A stretch of 64,000 bases of DNA from Punctularia strigosozonata HHB-11173 SS5 (GCF_000264995.1 NW_006767433.1:3522073-3586072); one strand, 5' to 3'; positions 11,928 through 22,015 are shown, counted from the stretch's first letter. Numbers and translations: made by a program. The notes: generated from the letters alone by a model not told the origin.

Positions 11928-12100
11928 GGCTGAGTAGGATGTTTAGCGGTGAACTGAGTGCAAGTGTTGTGAGTGGTTAAATAACGATCGCAAGCACAAA
12001 AGGTCCTCGTCCACACAAAGGTTTGGTGGATCCGATGTCGTCATCGATTCATATCTTCTTGTATTTGCATCGCCACGACAACCGCTTTACAGCATCCAAC
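11928..12100. promoter_or_regulatory. Bidirectional promoter region, PTP / NR2C2AP-like
   Basis: 173 bp between opposed start codons. No TATA box is evident. Confidence 0.5.
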
Positions 12101-12658
12101 ATGAAAGATGAAAAAGGTCTAACGGACTTGATCACCCCGGATACCCGCATCAAGTCAGTGGTTTCCGAAGTACTGTGAACCCTTGGCAACGCCTACTCGT
12201 GATGACAGGGTCAGCTCAACGCTCGACAAGTCCGTGGGGAAGATATACCTGACCGACGGAAGCCCAGAAACGTGCTGGACCTCCCGAGAGGCAAGTGCAA
12301 CTGATCCATTGAAGGTTACTTACTCATGCCTCCTCAGGGTTCGTCGCAATACATCCAACTTACTTTCTCGTCGCCCGTCCGCCCCAAACGGATCGTACTC
12401 ACCTTTCAAGGAGGCTTCGTTGGAAAGACATGCATTATTGAAGCGCTCCCTAGCACTGGTACAGAAGGAGATCGATTGCTGCCAGTCGCGCGGATTTATC
12501 CTGAAGATGTCAACCGCGAACAAGCATTCGAACTACCGGAAAATATCGACATATCAGGCTCCGGAGTCTCGCAGATCAAACTGACTTTCGAAGAGAGCTC
12601 CGACTTCTTCGGTAGAGTGACTGTTTACAATTTACGAATACAAGGCGATGTCTTGTAG
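12101..12658 (+). CDS. NR2C2AP: NR2C2AP (TRA16)-like galactose-binding-fold protein
   Basis: Small beta-sandwich protein (F5/8 type C-like fold) found from fungi to animals; its molecular job is poorly known. Three exons (12101-12153, 12209-12290, 12338-12658) join in phase to 151 residues. The family pattern is clear: RVSSTLDKSVGKIYLTDG-like start, PETCWTSREGSSQYIQLTFS, LTFQGGFVGKTCIIEA, RIYPEDVN and KLTFEESSDFFGRVTVYNLR. The second intron (12291-12337) starts with GC (GCAAGT) instead of GT; splicing there is required to join TSRE to GSSQ. It is convergent with the rRNA methyltransferase gene. Confidence 0.88.
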
Positions 12659-12859
12659 CTCGTTATCTGCATATCAAGCAAACACCTTTGTGCACTTGGC
12701 AGAGGGCTTAACTGCTGTCACTGGTTAATGCGATGAGGACGAAGGTCAGCTTGACGCTCGGACGAGCCGCCTGTCCCACCATTACACTGGGGTGTGAATG
12801 AACGCGAGCTAGGGAAGGCGCGCGCACCGCGCATACGAAGACGGACCGGGCAACCCCTG

Positions 12860-13930
12860 CTATGCCGCAAGACAGAATTCCCAGGTCCTGTCCTCGCCAC
12901 CTTGCCCCGTGGTCCCGGCGCCATTGGCCCGTTCTCCCTTCGTCATACGGTGTTCGTATCCCTTCCAGGCGCTCCTATGAAATAAGAATGAGCGAACTTG
13001 CGTATATTGAGGGTTGTCTGGCGCTGATGCAGGCGGATGCTTGGCCAATTTCGGCACATCCCTAGGTAAAGCTCATCAGCGGATGAAACCCCGTGTCTAC
13101 TAAGACACACACCATAGGGTATACGGCGTTACGTTCCGTAGCGTGATTAGCAACGTTCCTCTATACCCTGCGGTACGTTGCTGTGTCCCTTCTTCCCCAA
13201 TAGGTTCAATATCGCCTTCGTCGTCGCTATCTTCGCTTGTTTTCTGCTTCTTTCGAGCGGTTGGGCTCAAGGGAACAGGTCCTGGACGAAGGAAAGCGGA
13301 TGCTGACCGCAAGAATCCTAGGATGAGTAGCTGATTTGATAGTATGTTTCTATCTTGATCAGAAATCCCGCTGCCTATAGATGACATCGGCCTTCAGCAT
13401 CGCGTCACTCAGTCGGCATACTCACCCGCATGAGGGAAGTTCCATACGATCCTGTCATATTGGCGACCCCGGAGTTTGCTAGCTTTTTCTAACCTCGTGG
13501 CATCCACCCCAAATAGCACCTCCACACCTGCTTGTCGTAAGCCAGCGACGATTTCCTTGGCATCTGTGTACTTGTTGTAACAGTCTTCTTCAGAATCATA
13601 CGCGGTCGCTGTTATATTGCCAGGGGGTAGGTAGTTCAACGGATCCGACGAGCTAGATGGTTCGGAATACGTGACAGGCGTATGGAGTGCTAGAGCGCGC
13701 GTGAACGAGAAATTCCCTTCCCCAACAAGGAGTATCCTATCCGTCGGAGAGAATGGCACGGTCACCCTGGGCGGATGCGCTTTGCCCTTCCCTTTTGCTT
13801 TCTGCCGCCCGATGGAAATATTCTTCTGTTCTGCAGCCTTGCGAGAACGCTCTGCCTTTTGGTTCTTCTTTAACCGCGACTGCTGAGAGATGAGGGCCGC
13901 CTTGAGGCCTTTTTTGCTCGGCTTTGGCAT
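12860..13930 (-). CDS. BMT5: BMT5-like 25S rRNA (uridine-N3)-methyltransferase
   Basis: Nucleolar SAM-dependent enzyme; the yeast member makes m3U in 25S rRNA. Three exons (13930-13426, 13374-13113, 13061-12860) join in phase to 322 residues. A basic N-terminus (KKNQKAERSRKAAEQK) precedes the SAM-binding motif ILLVGEGNFSFTRAL. Further motifs are TAYDSEEDCYNKY, GVDATRLEKA and the catalytic-face segment RIVWNFPHAG, then DQDRNILSNQLLILGFLRSA. The C-terminal part has RGTLLITLRNVTPYTLWDV and YEHRMTKGERANG. The start MPKPSKKGLKAAL was preferred over an in-frame ATG farther upstream because family members start this way. Confidence 0.9.
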
Positions 13931-14105
13931 GATGGGTGTGTGCGAAGGCAAAACACGCGATCCAGCAGAGGCTGTGCTTTCCACAGATTCGATCGGGAGG
14001 CGCGTGCGTGGGCGCAGTGCCACGTCTCGAGTAGCAGATCATAACATTCCTTGTCTTGCAACACAGACTCTTCAATAGCTCCTGTCGCTCCTTTCGCCCT
14101 CTACT
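13931..14105. promoter_or_regulatory. Bidirectional promoter region, BMT5-like / RAMP4
   Basis: 175 bp between opposed start codons. The upstream in-frame extension of the BMT5-like frame lies here, so a longer N-terminus cannot be fully excluded. Confidence 0.4.
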
Positions 14106-14421
14106 ATGGTTAGAGAAGACACAATCTTTGGCTATCTGCTCGCTAACCATTGGCGATCGACTCTTGTAGCCCACCGAATTCGAGAGGAGACAGAAGAATC
14201 AGCAGTTCGCCAACGCTGCTCGTGCTGGCAAGAAGCCGGTACATGCATCTCGGCGAGACCAGCTTGCAAAGCGGAGCCCTGTTAGTCTAACAGCGCTAGC
14301 CGTTGTCGTCTTTGTTGTATGCGGAGGAGGTGCGCACCCTATAGCAAGATACGAGGCAGTACTGTACTGACTAGTATATGTCACAGTTCTGTTCGAGCTG
14401 GCACGATACATCTTCTTATGA
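14106..14421 (+). CDS. YSY6: RAMP4 / SERP1 / Ysy6 stress-associated ER protein
   Basis: Tail-anchored ER protein associated with the Sec61 translocon and the stress response. Three exons (14106-14108, 14170-14329, 14387-14421) join in phase to 65 residues. Exon 1 is just the ATG: the donor GTTAGA follows directly, with branch point GCTAAC and acceptor TTGTAG. The protein runs PTEFERRQKNQQFANAARAG, a basic linker, then a single membrane anchor VSLTALAVVVFVVCGGVLFE close to the C-terminus, the classic RAMP4 layout. No long open frame reveals this gene. Isolation of the ATG is supported because the exon-2 frame has no other usable ATG near its start. Confidence 0.82.
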
Positions 14422-15195
14422 GCGTTGCTCTTGCGACCGCCTTGCGACTGTGCTCAAAAGGCCCACGGCGGCCCTTCGGCATTGTATTACTACCATGATA
14501 TATATCGCTTTCTTCGCTTTCGTTCAGTACACCGGAAAGCGGGATGGGCGGCCGTAGAAGGCTGCTTGATATACTGATTCGTACGCAACCCTACGAGTAA
14601 AATCCACACCGAGGACTGCCTGCTCTATGAATAGGTCTGCAACCGTGCTCGCGAGCGTGCGGTCAATGATATCTTCGGGATTTGCTACAGTGAATTACGA
14701 CCGCGAATACGATGGAACAAGCCGCAGCATCGGAAATGTGTGCTGGAGAAGAAAAGTAGAGCGTCAATCTCAAAGAAGCTCGAGGAATGACATGCTCGAA
14801 GGGGAATCGCGAGGTCAGAGAACGAACAGGTTGGAAGGTAAGGTGGTAAACACGCCGCAGGGGGTGAACACCGCGCACTGAAAGGAAGTGTGGGCGGTGG
14901 TCGGTTCAGGAGCATGAACGATGATCGTAGGCGACAGTCATTATCCGTGCCCATTTCCTTCCACTCCAGCGGGAGCGAACGCACATGACAGATATTTTGA
15001 GCTTGTATATAGCCATGTCGGATCGAGCGCTGAAGCGCCCGTGAACGAAGTTGCGCGTCATTTTGAGGTAAGCCGTTTGAAGCGATGCCGTCGTTGACTG
15101 GGTTGCTGAAACATGATGGAGCTTAGCCGAGTCAACACGAAAGTGTGATACGATGCGAACCTTCGATAGTCTGCGACCGACGATAGGCATTGTCT
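14422..15195. other. Intergenic, no gene seen
   Basis: 774 bp between RAMP4 and a hypothetical gene. Short open frames occur on both strands (for example 14627-14881) but have no recognisable motif, no plausible exon partners and no promoter element. Confidence 0.4.
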
Positions 15196-15681
15196 TCAAG
15201 CAACGCCGCTTCGCCAGTGCTCCTGGGGGACCGCAGCGGAGCCAGCGGGCAGACCGTAGGAGGTGGGCGTATATGCAGCGGCGTAGCCCTTCTGACTTTG
15301 AGATGGGCGTTTCTCGCCCACGGGTTGCTCCGTGCAGTTCGCAACGTCTGGAGTGTTGGGAGAACGTCGGCCGAGGATAAAGAAGAAGTTCCGCTTGGAA
15401 GCTCTGGGCTTTGGCGAGGTTTGGCGCTCAGGCTGAGGCGTCGGTGCGTGTCCGGCAAAACCGTAGCTGGTTTGGAGGGCGCCGAAGGCAGCGGAGTAGT
15501 CCTTGGTCCCTTTGACTTTGGGGATAGTGGCGGAAATGAGAGTGTTCACCGACGAAGCGGGTGACGAGAGGCGATCGTAAGGCGCCTTCGCGATGGCGGA
15601 CCTGTTGCAAGTCTGCAGAGAGGTCTGGGTGAAGACCTTGACGGTGTCGACGGGATACAGGACGGTGGTGTTCATGGGCAT
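15196..15681 (-). CDS. Hypothetical protein
   Basis: Intronless frame of 161 residues starting MPMNTTVLYPVDTVKVFTQ. No domain is recognised. The sequence is rich in Ser, Pro, Thr and Ala, with a basic patch KPRASKRNFFFILGRRS in the middle and Gly/Ala/Tyr-rich segments near the end. A TATA-like element lies about 100 bp upstream on the same strand (15786-15780). The frame is open farther upstream, but this ATG is the first after the TATA-like element. Function unknown. Confidence 0.5.
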   Translation of the reverse strand: MPMNTTVLYPVDTVKVFTQTSLQTCNRSAIAKAPYDRLSSPASSVNTLISATIPKVKGTKDYSAAFGALQTSYGFAGHAPTPQPERQTSPKPRASKRNFFFILGRRSPNTPDVANCTEQPVGEKRPSQSQKGYAAAYTPTSYGLPAGSAAVPQEHWRSGVA

Positions 15682-15779
15682 AGCTGATGAAGTTATGGGT
15701 TGGGGAATGGTACTAGCGGCTGATTGACGGCTGCGGTGAGGATTGCTCGTTGAACGACCTATACATGGCGGGCACCAGT

Positions 15780-15786
15780 TTATATA
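15780..15786 (-). promoter_or_regulatory. TATA-like element of the hypothetical gene at 15196-15681
   Basis: TATATAA on the minus strand, about 100 bp before the ATG. Confidence 0.45.
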
Positions 15787-16548
15787 AGGATTTGGTTGAA
15801 GTCGGTCTGTCTTAGACCATTCTGCACGCGCAGCAGGGCCGTCAAGCACGGTTCGCGCACCCGCAGAGTGACTCTGCGCACGGAACCGCAGCAAGCATGA
15901 TCAAGTAAGTGGGCGTACCACTGAAAATCTGTGTTTCCCGCGCCGATGACGGCGGAGAAGCACGCGCCCAGCCAATCAGAGCCGGAGAAACGGAGGCCGA
16001 TCGCCCAGGGGTTGGTGGCTGCGCAGTGGCTGCGCTTGCGACGTTCCAGGCTTCCGAAGTCGTTCGTGACTCGTCAAGCAAGTCAGGCCAAAGTCAGGCA
16101 AGCACGCAGTCATCTTCGCAGCCGTGTCTCGCGCAGAATTCAGACACCGCCGATATAGCAACCCAGCGCCCATAGAAATGGCTGTACGCTATCGTAACTG
16201 CCGTCCAAGTCGAATATCAACTCCGGAGAACTACACCCACCGGTGTAACAGCAATGACGAACTGAGGGCTTCCATGCGGAGATACGCTCACGATATACGT
16301 GCCAACCACGTACGGGTCAACCCCATTGGAAAGGAGACCTTGCTATACCCAGCATTGCTGTAGCTCGCATCTTTGTCCGGGATTTGTTGGATCCATAACA
16401 ATACGCGGTTCCCGAAGTCTCGATCTCGGTAGACACGATGATCACGTGACGGTATCGGATCTAGAAAGCGCGTAGGATCGTATAAGTACTCGGGGATTAA
16501 ATGTGCCGTGCCCTGTCTTATACGGTTAGAAATACCGTTACAGCTTGG
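15787..16548. other. Intergenic, no gene seen
   Basis: Open frames around 15909-16175 (both strands) mirror each other and carry no motif. Nothing is supported here. Confidence 0.4.
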
Positions 16549-16887
16549 TTACAGCTGTTCCGGATGATAACGAGAAAGTCGCCTCGTTTTTTGCGCGACG
16601 CGGCTCGATGCTCCTTCCTAATCGAGCATTGTCCCAATTCCAATATGGGCAAGTCATGCCATCACGATGAGTATGTACATATGCTAGAGGCTCATATCAT
16701 TCTTATCACCCACTGGTATCACGAACAAGGCGCCATAGATATGCATACAGCTTTGTATACGGGCAAACGAGGTGCTGTAGACATGCATGAAGCGCGAACA
16801 TCGTATCTTCCCAATTAGACAATGGCTTGGACGGAGAGAAAAAAACGACGCGACTTTCTCATTAAGTATCATCCGGAACAGCTGTAA
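16549..16887. mobile_element. MITE-like element with ~45-bp terminal inverted repeats
   Basis: The block TTACAGCTGTTCCGGATGAT...GAGAAAGTCGC at 16549-16597 returns in reverse complement at 16838-16887 (GCGACTTTCTC...ATCATCCGGAACAGCTGTAA) with a 3-nt indel and few substitutions. The arms enclose about 240 bp with no coding capacity; inside is an imperfect direct repeat (GCCATAGATATGCAT / GCTGTAGACATGCAT). Size, paired termini and lack of ORF fit a non-autonomous DNA transposon. No clear target-site duplication is visible beyond the shared TTA/TAA ends. Confidence 0.65.
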
Positions 16888-17126
16888 CGTGTGCATGGCA
16901 ATCGGCGGGGCCGTTCGCCGTAGATAACGTTCAATAAGCATGGTCGTATGCATCTTGTTGGCAGGTTCCTATAGCTCCGTACGGCATCGAGGCTCGTGCC
17001 GAATCCAATACGAGGTTGTCATTAGGATGTATTCTATGTTACTATGTAGAAAGAGTGGTTGGATATGGCGTCTCAGTCGATGGTTTGAGAACACATAGAA
17101 TCTACAACGCACTGGCAATGCAACGA

Positions 17127-18032
17127 TCACAGGGTTTTCGACATTTCCTCCTTCTGACCCTCCTCCAAGCTCTTCTTTAAGCCCTCGAGCGTCCTGGCCA
17201 GCTTTCCTCCGCTGGCCTCGCTCAACACCATCGCGAGCTGCGTCGCCGGCGCACTCAGCAGCCCCACAATTTGTGCCCTCAGCGTGCTTAACGTGGGAAG
17301 CTTTGAAACCTCGTCGAGCCCTTTCGTCGAGAATACCCGCCCCTCTATGAGCGCGCCCATAACCGACAACTGTGGTGGTAAATCATCTCGAACGCGTTTC
17401 AGCCGCCGGCCAGGCGTGGCAGGGTCCGCATTTTTGGCTGCCTCCTCTGCAGCAAGCTCCTGTGGTGTCTTGGGCTTTTTGGGTGGGACTGCGCGCTCTA
17501 GCGTGCGGAGAACGGCGTTCATTTGCGGAGGATGGAATGTGGGGAAGGAGAGGACAGCAAAGGGTCCTTTGACATTCTGAGCTATGTCCTTGCATGCTTC
17601 GACGTCCGCAGGCGCCACGTCTCGTAGCGCAACACCGAATATAGCCGCTCGCATGACAGTGAGCTTGGGCAGTTGAGGCTCTGGAGGCGGCGGTTGCGCT
17701 CCCTTTCCCTTTGCGTGGGCAGGCGCAGGTAGTGTGGGTGGGGCGAATTTTCTTCCCGTCTCGGTGATTTGTCGACGCAGTTCAGTGAGTCGCTGGGGTT
17801 TGAAGTCCGCGTGGTGTAAGAATATGATGGGCGAGCCGGCGTTGTCTTTGAGAAAGCGAGAGTATTGGTTGTACAGGAAAGTTTTGTCCGTCGGGTAGGA
17901 GCGGCCGACCTGGCCGTGCCAGAGCACGGGAGGGTCGAGGTTCATGGCGTACCCCCTGCTTTGCCATTGCAGTACGCAGGGTCGCGTTCGGCGCGAGACA
18001 GACCCAAGTTGCGTGGCAAGTGCAGAGGCCAT
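17127..18032 (-). CDS. MRPL11: Mitochondrial large-subunit ribosomal protein uL10m (L10)
   Basis: Stalk-base protein of the mitochondrial ribosome. Single exon of 301 residues. The first ~34 residues form a basic, hydroxylated mitochondrial presequence (MASALATQLGSVSRRTRPCV). The body has the L10 layout: FLYNQYSRFLKDNAGSPIIF, LTELRRQITETGRK, LTVMRAAIFGVAL, then GALIEGRVFSTKGLDEVSKL and the hydrophobic LRAQIVGLLSAPATQLAMVL end. An alanine/proline-rich, lysine-rich insert (AKGKGAQPPPPEPQ) is typical of fungal versions. It is head-to-head with FIP1 across 106 bp. Confidence 0.85.
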   Translation of the reverse strand: MASALATQLGSVSRRTRPCVLQWQSRGYAMNLDPPVLWHGQVGRSYPTDKTFLYNQYSRFLKDNAGSPIIFLHHADFKPQRLTELRRQITETGRKFAPPTLPAPAHAKGKGAQPPPPEPQLPKLTVMRAAIFGVALRDVAPADVEACKDIAQNVKGPFAVLSFPTFHPPQMNAVLRTLERAVPPKKPKTPQELAAEEAAKNADPATPGRRLKRVRDDLPPQLSVMGALIEGRVFSTKGLDEVSKLPTLSTLRAQIVGLLSAPATQLAMVLSEASGGKLARTLEGLKKSLEEGQKEEMSKTL

Positions 18033-18138
18033 CCGTAGTAGTGTCACAAAGAAAAGCGACCACGCGCGCCAGCCACCACCGCGTTCCTGAGCTTGCCCCT
18101 TCCCTCAACTTCGTGCACTTCGCCCAGCACTCGAAGCC
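18033..18138. promoter_or_regulatory. Bidirectional promoter region, uL10m / FIP1
   Basis: Only 106 bp separate the two start codons, the tightest divergent pair in the window. It contains both 5' UTRs. Confidence 0.55.
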
Positions 18139-20295
18139 ATGTAAGTGCTTGCGCTGTGATTTGCACACCTTCGTTGCTGAAAGGATTGGCGAACGAAGGG
18201 ATGACGATGATGACTTCCTTTACGGCGGACAAAACCCAGAGGCAGAGTTGAGTGTGACTATCGCCGTTCCACCATCCGGTAAGACATCCCATCGCGATTA
18301 CCATGCGCAAACTGTACACTATATGTTACACGGAGCAATCACACACTCATGCACTATTTCGGACAACGTAAACAGAGCCCACGCCGTGAGTGTGAATCAC
18401 AGGGCAGCTCACGCGAGGTCTTACCAACGTCCGCACAGAATATCGGTGGACAAACTTCCTTCCCCAGGTTCCAATGGCCTTGTTGCTCAGCTGGAGGCGA
18501 AAGCAGAAGAAGAGACAACGGCGCCAGAAGTCAGCGAGAATGGCGATGAAGACGAGGAGAGTGACGAAGACGTACGTTAACGACGCATTTGCCACGAATC
18601 GAGACCTGAGAACTGCGATATGAAGGACATTGAGATCATAACAGAACCTCGTCCCCTATCAATCGACTTTCGGTGCGCTCTATGCCCTTCTGCGGCCATT
18701 ACTATTTTCACCTTCTATCAGGCAAAACCGTCCAGCTACGGTCCGCCAGGGCAGTACAGGACACGTTTCCACTCCGACGAAACGTATGTTTTTCGATGAT
18801 GCGAAATGGCGACTTCACTGAAGGGAAAGGTAGCGCAAGGGCCGTCGCTCACCACTGAATACACACCTCGAGAACGAGGCGCGGTTGCCCCCAAAACCTC
18901 TACCCCTCAACCCTCTCCATCCAAGCCTGCCGCCCCGGGGCTTGCTGCCGGGGCGCAAACGGTGGATATAGCGCCAAGTGCGGAAGATTCGAAACCTGAG
19001 AACGAGGGTCCTGACCCGTCCACACTCCCACCCGTCACTGCGCCGGCTTCGCATCCAAAGATAGACCCTACCGCAACGGGTACTATTGATGGGCGATCGG
19101 TGTACGAGGTCGATCTTAGCAACCTTGCCGACAAACCATGGAGAAGACCAGGCTCGGATATCTCGGACTGGTTCAACTATGGTTTTGACGAGATTTCGTG
19201 GGAGGCGTACTGCTTCAGACGACGGGAGCTGGGAGATCTTGCAACAGTCCTCAAAACGAACGTCATCGTAAGCATGGTCGTTCGGGATACCTCACGATCC
19301 TGATTGGTTGTGTCGTAGAACTTTGCCGGCATGCCCGAAGAACAGCTCATCGCGCTTCCACCTGAAATCCGACAAATGGTGATGGCCAGCGCGAACACCC
19401 TCATGTCCGGTGGGGGCAATCCTGGTATGATTCCTATGATGGACATGTCGCAGATGCAACAAATGGGCATGATGGGCATGAATGGCATGGATGGTAATAT
19501 GATGGGACAGGGCGGCCCAGGTATGCCTATGGGCCAGGCAGGCATGATGCAGGATGGCTCTGGCCCGAATGACGGAAGCATGATGAATATGCAGGACGGC
19601 TTCGGGCCAGGGGGCGGAGCGAATATGATGAACATGGGCATGGGGGATGGCTATGCGATGCAGGTCTGCGTTTCGGTTGTCTCGGAAAGTTCCGCTCACA
19701 AACTATGGCTCGCTATCCAGGATCCTGCCGTCATGCAACAGGGTATGCAACAGGGTATGCAACAGGGTATGCAACAGGGTATGAATCAAGGCATGAACCA
19801 GGGCATGAACCAAGGGATGTATACTGGCATGGAAGGCAGTCCAGCACCTATACCGACACCTATTCCGGGGGGCCGTGGAGCGCCCTTCCGAGCACGCGGC
19901 CAAAATCTGGGCAGCATGCGTGGCAACCGCGGTGGATACATGGGACGTGGACGAGGTAAACCGCACCCGAATTGTTGATGTTTTCCACTGTTGATCACCC
20001 CGAATGCAGGCGGTCCCCCACTTCCTGCGCGATCTACTTCACCATTGCCTCCCAATGTGCCCACAGGACCTCGAAATCAAAATAAATATAAGGACCGGGA
20101 TAACAATGGTCCTGCTGTAGAGGGACTGGACTACGGTGGTGGAAAGGATTTGGGCGACAGAGACGACGACCGGACGGGTGGCAGGTGAGGTTCTTCCAAG
20201 TCTTCGCGGCCGACAACTCAACGCCGAATGGATGTAGGAAGCGACGAGGGTCGCCTGATTATGGCGATGATTCGCGAGGCTCGAAGCGTCGCTGA
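18139..20295 (+). CDS. FIP1: Fip1, pre-mRNA cleavage and polyadenylation factor subunit
   Basis: Intrinsically disordered scaffold that tethers poly(A) polymerase to CPSF/CPF. About ten exons join in phase to ~513 residues. Exon 1 contributes only AT of the start codon (18139-18140); a 58-nt intron (18141-18198) follows and exon 2 begins G GAT GAC, giving MDDDDDFLYGGQNPEAE, a typical acidic Fip1 start. The hallmark Fip1 motif is intact: KPWRRPGSDISDWFNYGFDE and WEAYCFRRRELG. The C-terminal half is Met/Gly/Gln-rich with a tandem MQQG/MNQG repeat, then RGRG, and ends in RKRRGSPDYG. The 18279-18467 interval is intronic as modelled but long (189 nt), and may hide a 15-nt exon (18393-18407). The intron 19664-19720 is 57 nt with no stop. 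Confidence 0.92.
19733..19819 (+). repeat. In-frame tandem repeat in FIP1
   Basis: Four copies of the 12-mer ATGCAACAGGGT followed by three diverged copies (ATGAATCAAGGC, ATGAACCAGGGC, ATGAACCAAGGG). They encode MQQG x4 and MNQG x3. The first copies are identical, a sign of recent slippage. Confidence 0.9.
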
Positions 20296-20727
20296 TCGCG
20301 CTTTGATACTATCTTAGCTGTGTCTTTATTCGAGGTGTTATATTACGTGCTCAGCCTTGCTCAGCATTCTGCTCCTGACGAATCGAACCGAACAACGCGC
20401 GTAGCTCGGATGAAAGTAGTTGCGCCTTACCACGTTTGCGCATACTTACACCACTTGTTCGATGCCATGTGGGGAACTTTGTGGACATAGAGCACGGCTT
20501 CGAACGCCTCTACAGAGCAACATTCTACGCATGTAACGGCTGATTGACCGGAATGGGAGAAACGAAACTTTGCCATCACAACGCCCGATTCCTATCAATC
20601 TCCTACGGCGTTATTTCCGTACACGCCGGTACGGCTGCTAGGTGGAGCGTATGGATATCATGATGCCCAATCAGTAGTGACTTCCAAGGCGCAGTATCGT
20701 ACATAAACACCGGAACATCTCAAATGG
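20296..20727. other. Intergenic, no gene seen
   Basis: 3' flank of FIP1 and upstream region of the small secreted peptide gene; no coding signal. Confidence 0.4.
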
Positions 20728-20735
20728 TATAAAAG
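20728..20735 (+). promoter_or_regulatory. TATA box of secreted peptide gene 1
   Basis: TATAAAAG, 52 bp before the ATG at 20780. It is the best TATA box in the window; such boxes mark strongly regulated genes. Confidence 0.7.
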
Positions 20736-20779
20736 GGTCGATTGCCATCCCCCGAGTGATATTCCGCCTTCACCATCCA

Positions 20780-20982
20780 ATGATGATCTCCAAGCAATTC
20801 ATCGGCTTTATTGTGGTAGTTGTTGCCTTGGCGGGAGCTGCTATCGCGTGAGTGTCATTGGGGACCGTCGTTTTATGTTTTTATGATGCCAATAAACGCC
20901 ATATAGTGGTCCCGCACCAGCTCCCCTCGACGCTCGCATGTGCGAATGCGTTGACGAGAATGGTAAACCATGTTGTGCGTAG
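20780..20982 (+). CDS. Tiny secreted cysteine-containing peptide 1
   Basis: Two exons (20780-20847 and 20907-20982) separated by a 59-nt GT-AG intron give 47 residues. Residues 1-23 are a strong signal peptide (MMISKQFIGFIVVVVALAGA...), leaving a mature peptide GPAPAPLDARMCECVDENGK plus PCCA with four cysteines (CxC...CC). Not a fungal pheromone precursor: the C-terminus is not a CaaX box. It has a canonical TATA box at the right distance. Exon 1 has the same length and intron phase as the peptide gene at 23364-23595. The role is unknown; a secreted effector-like or signalling peptide is a guess. Confidence 0.6.
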
Positions 20983-21542
20983 AACGTGCGTCTGTCCTTG
21001 ATATTTAGTATAATCGGGGATCATATTCATGCCCATGTTCAGGCAAGGACTCTTGATCAGTACTGGCGGGCGCAATGGCAAACAATTGAGTAGCTGCCAA
21101 CTCCGGACTTACCGGGGTTGTTGCCTTCGTTATCCTGTTCAAATAGAGCATCCGCGCCTCTGCAGTCTCGTATCCATGCTTTTTCCGCAGTGAGCCCCAC
21201 AACGAAGTCATAACATACCAGCGAGCACCACTTTTCCGCGGGTTGAAGGCAGGGTATGTAGTAACCGCAGCTGAAGCGTCGCGTAGCTGAAGTGAGTCAT
21301 GCTCTGCAACACCTTCGTTTGTCAGAATTGTGCCGCCCCATGTACTGTGCAGGTTGTATGCTGCCTAGCACTGCTTGTGAGGCGCGTGAAACGACTGCGA
21401 ATCGGCAGAGCGACCCGAACGTTCTGGTGGAAGTGCGGATACTACTCGCCGTCGTTTCCTTATGCTGGTACGTACCAGTACCATACTTTACGACTATACT
21501 ACTTACAGGGGCTCAAGAGCCGTTAACTCCGGAAGTAGTCCA
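20983..21542. other. Gene-poor stretch, no gene seen
   Basis: Short frames on both strands (e.g. 21005-21211 minus, 21292-21555 plus) have no motif, no exon partners and no promoter element. Confidence 0.4.
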
Positions 21543-21612
21543 GGTAGGTAGGTAGGTAGGTAGGTAGGTAGATTGCCGACGAGATCCCGGTAGCGGAACA
21601 GCCGGTTGCTGC
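21543..21612 (+). repeat. Dispersed repeat copy C, diverged, with (TAGG)n start
   Basis: Seven TAGG units followed by GATCCCGGTAGCGGAACAGC and CGGTTGC. It matches copy B at 22016-22074 in the same orientation but has diverged next to the TAGG tract. Confidence 0.55.
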
Positions 21613-22015
21613 GCTGTACGTACGCACTCGTACGGTCGACAGCGTGCCAGGCAGCTCAACGGTTTTCGTGAGCTGTTGAAGCCGACCACATTGTCTCACC
21701 ACCGAAAAGCCCTACATACATGTGTCCAGAAGTCGCTTTATTAGTTACAGGGTTATGGCGAGGACTTGATTGGTGAGAAATAGGTTCTCGAGGATACCAG
21801 AGCAGAACTTTCCATCACCGTCGCTGACGGTCTGACTAGTACGGCCATTCGGAGCTCAGTGGGCTCATGTTAAACGGGATTTACGATCTGTAGATGCCGC
21901 CGGAAACGCCGTGACCGTGTCCGCAGTATTCTTCGATGAGTGCACAGCCCCATTCTAGCCGTCGGGTGCATGAGCTGGGCTGTTCCGCGAGTGCCCTGGT
22001 TCGGACAAGGATCCG
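21613..22015. other. Spacer between two TAGG-repeat copies
   Basis: 403 bp between repeat copies C and B. No open frame with recognisable content; it could be the body of an inserted element bracketed by the two direct repeats, but I see no further structure. Confidence 0.3.

Noticed and set aside
20780-20982. Peptide 1 as a mating pheromone precursor
   Set aside because: The C-terminus ends PCCA, not CaaX with Cys at position -4, and it has a secretion signal, which fungal lipopeptide pheromones lack.
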